Part shown: one piece after another, positions 33,228-46,303 of the stretch
Layout: every line of letters begins with the position of its first letter
Position numbering within the stretch: the first letter of the stretch is position 1
NCBI GenBank assembly: GCA_014607495.2
Contig: CP053154.1
Coordinates: forward strand, 6,262,001 to 6,326,000
Direction: 5' to 3'
Origin: Carposina sasakii
Taxonomy: Eukaryota > Arthropoda > Insecta > Lepidoptera > Carposinidae
Length of the DNA stretch: 64,000 bases
Program-made: the position numbers and the translations under genes
The notes under the pieces: generated by a model
The model's database searches: none
What the model was told of the DNA's origin: nothing
Seen by the model: only the letters and a program-made list of their open reading frames with translations

Positions 33228-36200
33228 TAAGTACTTACTGCTTTTCATCGGAGAAGGTTTAGGTATACGGGCGAGTACCTACCTAATATAAACAGACTTC
33301 GTGCACTATAAAATGTGTGTCGGGGTAAATGATGTCTCAAATGAACACAAATACAATACATGAGAGAATAGTGAAATTGTTAGGTTTTTGCGAGATTGCG
33401 TTGATCGTTTCTCCCTCAGACACAGAAGAGAGTGACAACAGTTGCGTGAGCCAGTCGTCGCCCCAGGTTTCTCTAAGCAAAAACGCGTGACGGCTAATAG
33501 GTGTATGTGTACCATACCTATGATACTGTCACGGAGCTCGGAGGCAAGAAGAAGTGGAGTTGAAGCCATCGGAAATCCGCTCATCCAGTCGCAAGCATAT
33601 CCCTCTGCTTCATATTCTTTTAACGGTGGTGTTCACTGTGCTGGAGCTGCTGTGGCCACTAAGCAGTCGTAGATTATAGCTATAAGTAAGTGAAAGAGTT
33701 ATATCAATGTAAATATAACAAAATTCTGTAATAATAGATGGGATGTACTTATAGCGGGTAGACGTAGGTCAAAGCTTTAATAACGATTCGTAAGCTCACC
33801 AAAAGTAGAAAATGTATTAATTGCTACAAAAATCTTATCCATAGGATTATAAATGGTTTTAGAATGTTTTACAAAGTAGGTTCCGTAGGTAGATCATACC
33901 AGCTTTTTTGATTTAGGTGCCTATATATATATATAAAACATATGACACACCTTACGCCATGCCTCATTGACGTGGTGCATCACACAGATTTCGCCAAAGG
34001 TCCAACTAGCTATAGGTATCTATCATAACAATATGATTTTAATTAAACGAAGAAGCATGCTAACGCAGTTGCAATAAAATCATCTAGAAGCTCTACCATT
34101 CTCGCATATTCGTTGCAGTGGCTGTGTCAATTATCGATTATGTGCATTGAATGAATCGAGCATGTGCGCTCTGCTCTCGGTGACAATGAACTTGAAACTT
34201 ATATTGTGTACAAAATTTTACGAACTCTTAGATAGGCTAGGTACCTAGGCAGTATCTGGCAAGAAAATAATGAGTAAACTCTTTCTAATTATTTCTACCC
34301 ACAAATAACATGTACTTATGTAGAGTGGGATGTTTCCCAATCTAGAGAACATGATTGCCAAATTAGTCGGATGTAACTTTGTGGGTAGGTTACCTACCTA
34401 ATCAAATGCCTTGGAAATTGCAAATAAAATCATTAAACCTAAAGGAAATAAGTTTATAATAGCAGGCCTAATAGGAAATTCTGAAATACGAATGAATAAC
34501 TAAGTTTTGATTTTGCACCAGTTGCACCTATGGGTAAACGTAAACCAGTTGCGATTTATATACTTACCTATGCAGGTATGTAAGCACTTAGTTCTAGGGT
34601 AGGTAGATCTACATGCACAATCAAACCCTGTTAGCATCCTGTCACTAAAGAAGTACGGAGTGGTCCGACGGAGTGGTCCGACGAGTAGTAAATAGACGAG
34701 TTGCAGCGATAATATTCTCGTTAATTATTGATATCGATTAATCGTGTGAACTGCGGTATCCGCTTCGAGTCCATTCATTTTCCTCAGTTTTTCTCTAAGA
34801 ACATATATGCCCAATTTCCGTGTATATGTAAAAACAATCGAATTTCGAAATCCGTTTTTATGTTGAACATATACGATTTCAGCTTCATATGAGCGGTTTT
34901 CGTAATATTATAATCGCTTTTGTACGACAATCAGTGACCGATTCTGGCTGAACATGTAGGTATATTTATCAAGAAAGCGTTGTGGGTTAACGGTTTTTAT
35001 TACTACTTCCGAACAAAGGTCGTGAACTAAATTGATAAATATTTATTAAGCCCGAGACTTACTAGGTAGTTCCCTAACATTTTTTTTTTCAGTCTGCAAA
35101 CTTTGGCCACTGCTCTTGCCATGACTGGCAGCGGCATCTATAGATCGTCAAGAAAGCCATTTTCGCTAACTGACAAGAGATAGAAAGCCAAAACCTTGGC
35201 ATTAACCTTGCAAGGAAGGAACGCTAACGCGGAAACATTGTTTCTCAGTTTACGCTAACGAATGAGAAATTAAGCAGTTCGAAACCAATTTACTGTTAAA
35301 AAAAACTTGGGTATCCGTGACTAATTTTTGTGAATGGAACTTTTCATTAAGAAGTAGACTTGGAAGATATCCTTGTAACATCTTAGATTCATTTAAAAAA
35401 TCGTCAACTTGCAGCAATCTAACTCCTAGCTTTAGTGTTGACATTTAGTAGATACAGTTATAGTCTATGGTGTTACCAAGTTCTTATCTACCTATTATGA
35501 ACCTAGATTTCTCGAAGTTTCTCGCAGATATTCTATAAAGACACGTAGCAAACCATTCCTCTCCCGCACGCTTCAATGTCACGCATTCTGATCCTACTTC
35601 GGAGCAAGTCGAAAATGCTACAGTAATAAAATAAAAGGAATCTTCTCAACCTCATAGGGATCTCTATGAAAAGGATGTATCTAGGCTGTTAGTCAAAAAT
35701 CTAATATTTGTAAACGATAAATCATAGATACATCTACGTATGTGTGCCTACCGCAAGACCTCCTCAAAATCACTTGCCCATTGTACCCCAAAACCGAGTA
35801 AGTACAATCATCCCGAAGGCAGCGACTCGGGACTCGGGTTACTGGCGGTGGTGACCGCAGCGCAACAAAAACAAACTGAGAGTGTCCTCAATCGTGCGTG
35901 TCCTACCACTCACGCGCAAGGGTTAAGGGCTGCGGAATGAAAACTATATTTTTTGTATTTTTCTAATAATGGTAATAAAATTATGAAACGCAGTTTTTAG
36001 GATAATCATCAAGCTGATTTTGTGACGGAAAAGCGTAACAGGACGTTATAGGATATGCCTTTGTCTGTTCTGTACACGTATTGCGCCTTGCTTGCGTACA
36101 TATTGCTTCTTGAAAAATTTCAATGAAGAATCCGTAAATGCAAATAACACAACAGTAGGTAGGTAGTACCTGCCAAGTTAGCCTATGATAATATAAAAAA

Positions 36201-37035
36201 GTAAGTACTTAATTATTGAATTATAATTATTAATTATCAACCATTGCAAATCATTAATGAGACATCTGTACCTAATGATTACAGATTACAGTGTACCTTA
36301 TCGTAATATTAGGTAAGATAGATTTTGTTAAGGTTGTATAAAGATTAGGAATTGGTGATAAAACTAAATCTACTTTCATGTGTAAGTAAACTAAACCTAC
36401 TTAAAGTAATAACTTTTTAGCTTTTGATTTCAGACTATGAAAAAAGACTATCTTTAAATGAAAATTTACTGCCACTTTGATTTGAACATGTCCTCAATTC
36501 CTCATCTTATGTTATTTTATGCATCTCACAACCCTACATCAGAACCCGTTGCGTGGCAGCAGCGGGGGAAGGGCCAGGAAGCCGCAGGACATCCGACACG
36601 TACAGGAAGCAGAACCAGTCTTGAGCCTTTGTCCCTCACTCACCTCCCCTCCCTGTTGGCACTCCTCACCCCCGGCCCGCCCAACCGCATTCCGATAGAG
36701 CCTCCGTGCTTCTGCGCACCCTTTCCAGGTTCAAAGATGGCATCTTAGTTTTATTAATTGCAGGCTGTTGAGTAATTTTTGGTTTTAATTACATAATTGA
36801 GATATCTGGATAAATAAGTAGATACATACTAAAGTAGTAGATACTATTTTAAATTTTGAAGTTTAATGGAAATGGATGGATTTTCGGTAATACCTAAATA
36901 GGGCTTTAAGAAAGTTCATTGACGGCAAAGACAATAAACAAGATTTATCACCGAAAAGGGGAGAAAATGTTAAATTCTTTATGTAAAAGTAATTGGAAAA
37001 CTTTTCGAAGTACAAAATAATATTGTACTTAGTTA
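33228..37035. other. Gene-free intergenic stretch
   Basis: Largely AT-rich. A direct 13-base repeat CGGAGTGGTCCGA occurs at 34657-34682. A GC-rich island at 36540-36745 has GGAAG cores and CAAAGATGGCATC; its open frame has no protein-like features. Another GC-richer patch spans 33430-33670. No gene supported. Confidence 0.4.
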
Positions 37036-37254
37036 TCCTACTAATATTATAAACGCGAAAGTTTTTAGTATGGATGTTTGTTAGATACTCTTCACGTAAA
37101 AACGAATAGAGCGATTTTAATAAAATTTGTTATGGAGTTAGCTGACAACCTGGATTAACACATAGGCTACTATTTATCCTGGGAAAATATTTTTATCCCG
37201 GATTATTTTGACATTTTGTTTTTTCTGCAGTCCACGCGAACGAAGTCTACTAAG
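37036..37254 (+). mobile_element. Helitron-like element, 3' truncated
   Basis: Begins A|TCCTACTAATATTATAAACG and carries ATCCCGGATTATTTTGACAT and CACGCGAACGAAGTC, then stops at CTACTAAG, short of the usual GCGGGCA...CTAGT end. Confidence 0.65.
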
Positions 37255-38936
37255 CTGATATATAAATCCGTCTGTCTCTACCCGACCACAACGGAAATCA
37301 AAATAGTTATGTAAAAACACTACACATAGTGCGTTAGTGTATGTCCGTCCGCACTTGAGTGATTGTGTATAACAGCAATTATTTTATATTGTTTATTTTA
37401 TAAAGTAGTTGCGAGGCGCGATTCAAGAGATTTATTCGAGAAACGTTTCATTTATAATGTTGTAGGCTGCCAATTTACTCACGCGTGATTACTACTCCTG
37501 CGCAAACAACAGGCGAGACAAAATTACGAGTTTCTAAATATGTCTGGAACCAATTTTCTCTATAAATAAAGTGCTCGGCCGTCTACAAACATATGATTAA
37601 CTCCACCAAATGTCTCCGTGGAGCGGAAAAACGCCGGGAACCAAAATAGATGGTGAATATTTCCTAATGGTATTCCGTTCCACTCGTGGAAATGGTATCT
37701 GAAGACATTTAGACGCGCGCGCAACTTCCGGTGTGCTGATAAACATGGCCGCGCGGCAATGAGCCAACATGGCGCTGTTTCCGGCCGAGTTGAATCACAT
37801 TCGGCGCTGGCGGCTGGCTCAGGATTTCTGACTGCATATCTGGACCGTGATTCAGCCTTACGCAATCTATAGGAGTCGCGACATTAACCAATACCATGGG
37901 AAACTTCTAATATGTCTAGCTAGGTAGATGATGCCAGACTTGCAATTCGTTGTAGGAAATTCATTACCAATATTATTAAATAACCAATAGTATTAAAGAT
38001 ATAGTACATGGTACATAAGTATTAATTTTTCTTCCTAAACGTAATATTCTAATTATTAATAAGTAAGTAATATATGTATAAATTGTATCTAATTATTAAA
38101 AACTTTTTAATATTCTGGCATGGGTAAGTACAGAGATTTCTTTCTACCAATGATTGGTAATACGACCTTGTCCGTACTATGAACAATAACTCATACCTAC
38201 GCATTAATGTTTGACGTCTGAAATTGTGCATTAAACAATAATTGATAAATAATTGTGCACAATAACCTAATGAGCCACAATTTTGAACTGCCACGTTTTC
38301 ATTTTACTTTGTAATAATAAGACAAGCATTCTGTGCATTAATCATCTAGGCTTGACTTAGAAACCTGGTTAAGAGCTACACCTACCGTAGGTACTTCAAT
38401 AATCCGTTTACTATGGACAGTCTATATTTTAAATTCCAGGAGGTTTATTCTGATAGCATCATGCCCAGCATGTATAATAAATCTGGGTTTTGGTTAGGAT
38501 AACAACATAACTTCTAAGTTCCATCGCATCTCTATATCCCAATGCCTCGATTTCACATAGCAGCCATCGCGTATTTGGAAAAACAAATTATGTACTACTA
38601 GGTACCTACTAACGATCTTCTGAAAACATTTAGAAGCGCAACCCCGTTTGCCTTCAGGGAAACGCAATCAATAGTTATTAGTCGGTACATTTCAATGCAG
38701 TCATGTAGCGGTAACATCGTACACGTGTATAATATGGTTTATGAACCGGATTCGATGAACATTCCGCAGAGCAACGGTGCAATGGCCCAGCTTCGTCTCC
38801 CGGAAAAACTCCTCCGATTTGCCCGACTCGCTTCTCCACTTTGAAGTGCCTAATTAAATGATAAACTTGGACGTAATTAGTTTGTTGCTTCCTTGCTTAC
38901 CTTTACTGCTATTTGATAAAGCTTGGTTGTTGCTAT
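37255..38936. other. Gene-free stretch
   Basis: No coding exon. The motif-rich island at 37724-37787 is listed separately. Otherwise AT-rich. Confidence 0.45.
37724..37787. promoter_or_regulatory. GC island with ETS and two YY1/PHO-like motifs
   Basis: ACTTCCGG (37724), AACATGGCCGCGC (37742) and CCAACATGGCGC (37764) followed by TTTCCGGCC. The combination fits a promoter or a Polycomb-type element (PHO core GCCAT). No nearby gene start is visible. Confidence 0.4.
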
Positions 38937-40745
38937 TTATTCATCATTTACAGCCCTGAGAAGTCCACTGTTGGACATAGGCCTCCCCCAACAACCTCCA
39001 CTCCGACCGGTCGGAAGCAGCCTGCATCCAACCGACGCCCGCGACCTTGGCTAGGTTATCCGTCCACCTCGCGGGTGGCCTTCTCACGTTGCGCTTGCCG
39101 ATATGTGGTATCCACTCTAGAACTTTCCGACTCCATCGGCCATCAGTTCTTCGAGCTATGTGCCCTGCCCATTGCCACTTCAGCTTGCTGGACCGTTGAG
39201 CTATGTCGGTGACCTTTGTACGTCTGCGGATCTCCTCATTTCGGATTCGATCACGCAAAGAGATCCCAAACATAGCTCTCTCCATCGCTCGCTGTGCGAT
39301 CCTGAGCTTCTTTACGAGGCACATAGTTAGAGACCACGTCTCTGCACCGTAGGTCATCACCGGCAGCACGCACTGATTGAATACCTTCGTCTTTAAGGAC
39401 TGGGGTATCTATGACACAAATAAGCTTCGTAGTTTCCCGAACGCTGCCCAGCCGAGTTGGATTCGCCGATTTACCTACTTCTCAAAGTTGGACCTACCTA
39501 GTTTGACCGTCTGTCCCAGGTAAACATACTCGTCAACAACTTCGAGCATCGAGCTCCCAACTATGTAGTACAGTAATGGGCGGCACATGGACGTTCGACA
39601 TGATCTTCTTCTTGTCCATGTTCATCTTCAGGCCCACCTGTTGGGAGACTCGATTGAGGCTATCGAGCATTGTGCTTAGATCCTTCAGGGATTCTGCCAT
39701 GACCACGATGTCGTCTGCGAATCGAAGGTGAGTGATGATATTGATGCCGAGTCCTTTATATTCGAGAAGCTTAAAGGAGTGGAAGACGTCCACTGCATTA
39801 GTGAAGAGCTTCGGAGAAATAACATCTCCTTGTCTCACTCCCCTCTGCAATGAAATCGCTCCGCTCCTGTACTCGTACCGACATGGTAGCGTTGCTGTAC
39901 TTCGATACTCTTCAGCACTTCGATATATCGATGGTCAATGTGGCACCGCTGGAGAAACTGCAGCACTGCCCATGTCTCGATCGAATCAAAGGCCTTCTCA
40001 TAGTCCACGAACGCTAGGCATAGTGGCCGATTATATTCTTCCGTTTTTTGTATAATCTGCCGTAGCGTGTGGATATGGTCTATGGTACTAAACACTTTTC
40101 GGAAACCGGCTTGTTCGGGAGGCTGGAAGGCATCAAACTTGCGAGCAAGACGATTCGTGATAACCTTTGAAAACAACTTGTAGACATGGCTCAGAAGCGA
40201 GATGGGTATATAGTTCTTCAGCAAGGCTTTATCGCCTTTTAAAGAACAGCACCACCACACTTCTGCTCTATGCTTCCGGCGTTACGCCTTCGAGCAGGAT
40301 GGAATTGAAGAGCCTCTGGAGGACCCTCAGTACCGGAGTTCCACCCGCTCTTAGAAGCTCTGATGTAATTCCATCGTCGCCCGGCGCTTTGTTGTTTTTG
40401 AGTTGTTTAAGGGCAGTCCTAATCTCGTACAGGCTGATATCCGGGATGTCTTCAGTATAGTGTCGGGTGAGCTTGGCTCTTTGGTCTTTGCCTAATCTAA
40501 CAGGTTTAGCGACCGAGGTATATAGGTATACTGCCGTCCTCTGTCTTCAGCTTCGTCAACTGGCTCTGCCCAATAGATAATTCTCTTGCGAACACTTTGG
40601 AGCCTTGGTTTCGCTCTATTGTCTGCTTAATGCAGCGAGTATTAAAGCTATCTCATTCCTCGTGTGCTTGTTGGGATGGAGCCAGGTCCATTTCCTATGA
40701 GGCGGCTTCTTGAAGAAGGAGTTCATCATAAAGAATCCCTCCATC
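38937..40745 (-). pseudogene. RTE-type non-LTR retrotransposon, 5' truncated and frameshifted
   Basis: Minus strand, three broken frames. About 40460-40260: KNNKAPGDDGITSELL. 40260-39835: YIPISLLSHVYKLFSKVI, EQAGFRK, and AFVDYEKAFDSI (palm motif A). 39850-39533: QGDVISPKLF and LRFADDIVVM (FADD catalytic box). 39369-38944: TYGAETWSL, then LKWQWAGHIARR, the RTE C-terminal domain. Order and motifs match RTE-clade elements. The endonuclease domain is absent, and frames shift near 39840 and between 39533 and 39369. The 3' end carries the GGCCTATGTCCAACAGTGGA-type tail. Not capable of self-movement. Confidence 0.88.
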
Positions 40746-41539
40746 TCCAAATGTCCATTCAAATCCAAATTGTCCCACTTTGTTATTTATTACACTGCCA
40801 AAATCTAATTTAGGGCCGCAACAACGGTCAGAACATAAAAGTTCTTTAGCTTAATAAGCGAAAGCATAAAGCAATCTTTAAATTGCTAAATTAAATGACT
40901 ATCGAAGGTTACCACAATAATACAAGTGTCTAACAACCAAACAGACAAACTTGACATCTACGTTGAAGAAATCACTATGATTGCATGATGTGACTCATCA
41001 ACATTGTGAGGCTACATCGCTCGTCGCCAATGCAGTAATTTCCGCTGTTCCTGAGAATGAGCATGAGTGTAAATACTCGTAATATACGAACTGTGATACC
41101 AACCAATGCTCCATTGGACATATACACAAATTTTCCATTATAAAAAGAAATGCCTATTAATAGATACTTTATTAAAAAATACAAGTTAACTACGGAGAGT
41201 CTCTCCGGCAAAAGTTCTTAACATTTGTAATGTCAACACATTGAATTTGCTAAAGTTTTAAGGGTAGAACTAATTCTTAAGCCTACAATACATGTTGGCC
41301 CAGCCTAGCCGAGTGAACGCTAGAGCCTTTCGGTGCGTTAGGTGAGACATAAATATTGGAATAGGTATGTGGATTAGGTATTTTTCAATACTAGTCGGTA
41401 GGTATAATATTGTTTACAGTAAGAATTTTTGCAGGTGGATACCACACGTAGCCCGTAGCACGTCTACGAATCTAATACGGTAGTAGCATTGTAGCAGCGT
41501 TTCTAAAATTTACTAGTTTTAATAACATGACTTTTATTA
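40746..41539. other. Gene-free stretch
   Basis: No recognised gene or repeat. Confidence 0.45.
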
Positions 41540-41926
41540 TACAGGATGATTTTTGGTCGTCAACGTTCCCGAAAACTACGGAATCTCCTCATCATCACGA
41601 TCATTTTTCTCCATGAAAGCATACCTGGGAAGTGTCTGGTTTCCAAAATATTAGGGTCCAAAGTTGAGTAAATAGACTGCGTTTTTCTGCATAAATGCAC
41701 ATAGACGCGCGTAGCAGGATTTTTTCACGAAAATTAATTAATATCTGTCTATAAAAAAACTAACATAAACACTAGACACTATAAATTTGCACAATCAAGG
41801 AATTAAAATTTTTTTTTTTTCAAAAAAAAAAAAAAATCCCAGTATTTTTTTTGGCATAAACTTACTTTATTTCATGTATAGAATACGTACCCTTCGTTAA
41901 AGGTGGCCACAAAAAAACATCCTGTA
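41540..41926 (+). mobile_element. Family B MITE, full-length copy
   Basis: TACAGGATGATTTTTGGTCG to AAAAAAACATCCTGTA, 387 bases, flanked by TA. Terminal inverted repeat CAGGATG/CATCCTG. Interior has GGAAGCATACC-like sequence shared with the copies at 10203, 32883 and 50932. No coding. Confidence 0.85.
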
Positions 41927-42959
41927 TACTTGTTAAGGTAGACTTTTACATTAACTGTTTTAATGAATTAACATACATACAAAAAATGAGTCCATCATAC
42001 ACAGATTTTCAAAAAGAAAATTTAAATTTTTAGATTAATTACGCCATAGATAACAAATGTTTTTGTATGACGCCGCGCCGCCCGCTATAATTGTCGCATG
42101 CGCACATACCCGTAGCCCGTAGCAGATCTACGAATCTAATAAAATTAAAAATATCTTCCGTTAAAACCTAGTTCAATGTCTTATATTTTTTGTGTTCAAT
42201 AATTTTTTTGTTGCAAAACTAACCCAACATAATTGGTCCATATCGTTTTGGTTTAAGCTTATAAAAATAATAAGACCCATCTATTATTTACTAAAATACC
42301 AAACATTTGTGAAACACTGCATTGTTAATTTATCATTCTAAGTAAGATGGAGCTCGTTAGCCTACTTTATGCGAGTTCAGCATACGTAACCAATGTGAAA
42401 AAGGTTATTTAGGCGTTAGATAAATTTCATAAGCACGGCGCTGGCGCAGGTTGTCGCCCGGCCGGCCGTGACACTGAACTTTCCTTGTCGCGCACACTGA
42501 TCGCCCGACCGTAAAAATGATCTTAGAGACGCTAGCTAGCTATGGAAACTAATAGAAAGTCGCTTTGTAATATCAATATTTATATCGTCGCCTCTATGTA
42601 GTTTAGAATCCCTTTCGTGATACTGAATCTTTTACATATCAGTCGGCATACTAGCCAATGGGCGTAGGTGGTCTTGGCCCCAACCCAGTGAGGAAACAAA
42701 ATATACTATAAATGTAGCTAGTAATTGAAGGAAGTGCTAATACTTACGTAGTAGCTAATAAGAATTGAGTCATGCTAACAGAGGCGGCTGCTGACATTTT
42801 TAGATGGGTGTTCACTCCCTTAACAAATGGGATGGTGCAAGTTCAACCGTACACTTTAAAAATTCTGATGACCTAATGAAACACATTAAAGATAACGCGT
42901 TCTAACTCGGACTAAGCGACCTACGACTCTAGTGGCCGCATACGCGAATTAAAGTGAGC
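41927..42959. other. Gene-free stretch
   Basis: A CGTAGCCCGTAGCA phrase occurs both before (41448) and after (42111) the neighbouring MITE. NRF1-like GCATGCGCAC at about 42097. No gene. Confidence 0.4.
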
Positions 42960-43247
42960 GGCGCTCCAGATAAGGCTAATTTTTCATACGAAATCTTCTT
43001 TTTCACGCGCCGGCCTATGTCGATATCTCTTTCGCACTCATTGAATACAGTATGTACCTACTAGGAATTGTACCAAATTTCGCGATCGCTAAAGCACACC
43101 GGCGCTCCAGATTAGGCTAATTTTTCATACGAAATCTTCTGTTTCACGCGCCGGTCTATGTCGGTATGTCTCTTTCGCACTCATTGAATACAGTACTAGG
43201 AATCGTACCAAATTTCGTTTCATTGGAGCGCGATCGCTAGCGCTTTA
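42960..43247. repeat. Local tandem duplication, period 141
   Basis: Unit 1 (42960-43100) and unit 2 (43101-43247) share GGCGCTCCAGATNAGGCTAA, TTTCATACGAAATCTTCT, TTTCACGCGCCGG, TCTTTCGCACTCATTGAATA and CGCGATCGCTA with few changes. Non-coding. Confidence 0.85.
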
Positions 43248-45780
43248 CTCGATACATAAGATTACAACTTACTTGAGACGAACGCGTAGACACTATTGTA
43301 TAAACATAGAAGAATTGAAAGATAATTATAAATATAGAGAAATATAGATTGCCTATGTAATCTTCGTGGGTGGGAGTGCACTGCACAAGCGCTCCTTAGG
43401 ACGAGCCGCCAGTGGTTGCTACTACAAGTGATGACTTTTCCCTAACCTACCCTGAAGGTACCATACGTAGCGAGAGTTAAATTAATATGACAAGCTATAA
43501 CGGAATCATCTACCTACACCATTGCAACGTTATTGCCTACACCTAATCAAGAATTTACAAGCATCATCAACCCTTATAGGCACTTTCCGTAATGTAGCTT
43601 GTCAAAACCGTCATATACTGATAAAATTTTCCAGCATGGACCACACAGTAATAGATATTGTTTCATTTTGGCGATACTCCTGTCCGTACCGGAGCAAATT
43701 TTACATGCCTTTTTCCACACTCACGCGTTCAGAACACCCAATGATGTTTTCTCCGAAGCGCGCACTGCAAGTCTGCGAGGCATCCCACTTCCGCGTCTGG
43801 CCCGCTAGCGACCTAGGCCTCCCGTTATGCCCGTTACGTGACGCGCCTGACCCGGATCGGGGGAAAAACGCACTAACTGTCGCATTTGCGGTACATAAGC
43901 GCAGCATAGTGTGCATCCACCCTAATTGGTGCAGGCTACTTCCTGTTGCTTGACATTTTTCATCTAGCTACTACTAGTAAGATTTAAGTTGTTAAATTGG
44001 GACTATAAATTAAGATAAATTTTATTGAAGTAGGTAATGTAGAGATACTAAACTAAATAATAGCAATGAAGCTATGTGTATTGGCACTACCTATAAGTAA
44101 GTCTGTAGGTAAGTACCTATATAAGTATTTTATTTATGTGGTGAAAAACCTATATGAGTTAAAAGTAAAGAATAACCTATTTAGTTTCCTACGTGTTAAA
44201 TTTCACTTAGTCATAGGTCATAGTAAGCTTTAGCAAAAATATATCACATTTACATAATATATTATTATCGGCAACCCACGTAATATTTATGAGTACGAGA
44301 GATAATAATCGTAGATAATAATAAAGCCGTCGAGAGGTAGAGTAGAGACTACCAGTTTTTCATTCGTTTATCTATAAAAGCTTTGAGTTCAACTTAGGAA
44401 CTTATAAGTTTTTATTTTTAAAGGATTTTTAAATTAAAAACTTATAACCTTATAATTTTTTGATTTTTAAAAGTTATTTTTTTTAAAGGATGCTTAACAA
44501 AAACAAACCTAAGAATTATGTACAAAATTGCACAACTTAGTTTTAGCTCTACATTCATTTTCAAAAATATATAGCATGTTATGTAACAAATGAAAATGGC
44601 ATATACCTACATTCCTCTTCCAGTTTATTAAGTTTAAATGATTACCCATTCTCTTCAACTATGAACTGTCAAATTGAGTAGGTATAGCCATGATAGCCAC
44701 TACACGATTGTGACGCCTTGTGCCAAACAACGATTTTGTTTCTTTCTATGGACTACACTCCACCACAGTAGACCAACAATTATTTCTTTCCGCTGAAGTG
44801 GCAACCGTGACATTCTAATTTTGCAGTTACCTACTATGTCTGCTGCAACGAAATCAATTAAAAGCTGAAGTAGAGTGCAGTTGGTACCGCTATAGCGGTG
44901 ACACTTAGCAAGCAGACTGGAAGGCAAGCGTATACTCACCGTAAATTATACAAAATCACTGAACCACTTTACCGTGTGTACCAGGAAGTTCGATGGTCTA
45001 ACAATGACGAACATACAAGAGACCGTGGTCCACTGTCCAATGTCCTGAGGTAGATCCAATAAAATAAATCTTTAAGTATATCTTGAGGGACCATGTTAGA
45101 TTAGAATGTTTTTTAAAGAAAATTTCAGGGCTCTTCAATTAGGACTTGCAATAGGGATGATATCAGAATAAATCATCTAAATTATACCTATCTGTAAAAT
45201 TACAATTTGATTAAGTGTACAAATGAGGTAGTAATACTAATAAGCCTTCAAAGTTAAGTGTGCAAGTCCATTTTTCAAATGTGAAATTAATTGAAAATTA
45301 CTACATCACATACCACCTGCATCATTTACAGCAACTTTTGTTTAGTAACCATATTTATAAACGCAACTTTCAATATAGCTGTAGAACAAGTTCTTTTACG
45401 CGCGTACAAGTTACTGATAGAGTGACGTCATAATTGTGGTAGCGTTTGTATGGAGCGTTAAAATTGTGATTTTGAATTTTTTATATGCGGAAAAGTTTTC
45501 ACGCTAGCAAAGTTTTCTTTCGCAAATGTTTCTTTTATTTTATGATCTTTCGATATAAATAGAAATAAAAAACCGTAAACATCCCTATTCAGCTGGCACA
45601 GTGCTGATCACTTGAATACAATATAATATAAACATATATGTATACCTACATATACACACAGCTGTGTTCCCAAACTGGGTCAGAACTGCACGATCACGAA
45701 GGAGATCCTACAGCCACGTTTAGCATAGCTGGGTCAGATCTACAGATATACATCAACATATCTGCGAATGTATGTATAAA
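43248..45780. other. Gene-free intergenic stretch
   Basis: A GC-rich patch at 43690-43920 with ACTTCCGCG is open in two plus frames and one minus frame; no protein-like signal. 44390-44500 is extremely AT-rich. No gene. Confidence 0.45.
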
Positions 45781-46303
45781 AAGCCGACAAGTGCGAGTTG
45801 AACTCGCGTGAAGAGGGTTCCGTACGATGTTACCTATCATGTTTTTTTAAATCTGACAAAAAGTTGGTACCACAATATTGAAACCATGGGACTTCAGGTT
45901 TTCCTATAACTAAGGAGAAAACATTTCTGTATTTTTTTCAAAATTTTAGGTTCAGTAGTTTCGGAGATAAGGGGGGGGGGAAGTCAATTTTCGATTTTCT
46001 TGAATAATGGAAACTATTTATTTTAAAATTACAAAAAAATACATTTAAGATCTTCTCACAAGACCTTTCATTTTATGCCACACGATGCATCAGATTTTTT
46101 TTTTAATTTTCCCCTTCCCCCCCTGACCCCCATATACAGATTTCATCTGTCACGTCACACCTCTGTGTTTGGGTACATTGATATGTGTACCAAATACATC
46201 GGTCTAAATAGACATATGACTGTAAGCGACGGACGGACAGACACACGAGTGATCCTATAAGGGTTCCGTTTTTGTATTCAGACGTACGGAACCCTAAAAA
46301 ATC
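45781..46303. repeat. Dispersed repeat ending in GGAACCCTAAAAA
   Basis: Starts AAGCCGACAAGTGCGAGTTG and GAGGGTTCCGTACGATG, has a G10 run at 45971-45980, then GACGGACGGACAGACAC... type sequence and the end GGGTTCCGTTTTT...CGTACGGAACCCTAAAAAA. The GGTTCCGT/ACGGAACC pair makes inverted ends. The pattern is familiar from insect genomes; only one copy is in this window. Confidence 0.55.

Noticed and set aside
36458..36748. 96-codon open frame with a proline-rich end
   Set aside because: GC-rich island without splice signals or family resemblance; better read as possible regulatory DNA.
43522..43953. 143-codon open frame on the plus strand
   Set aside because: Overlaps other open frames on both strands in a GC-rich patch, has no recognisable domain, no splice context and no codon regularity.
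45222..45238. TGAGGTAGTA, the let-7 seed-containing 5' end
   Set aside because: The match stops after ten bases and no hairpin partner is visible, so it is not a let-7 gene.
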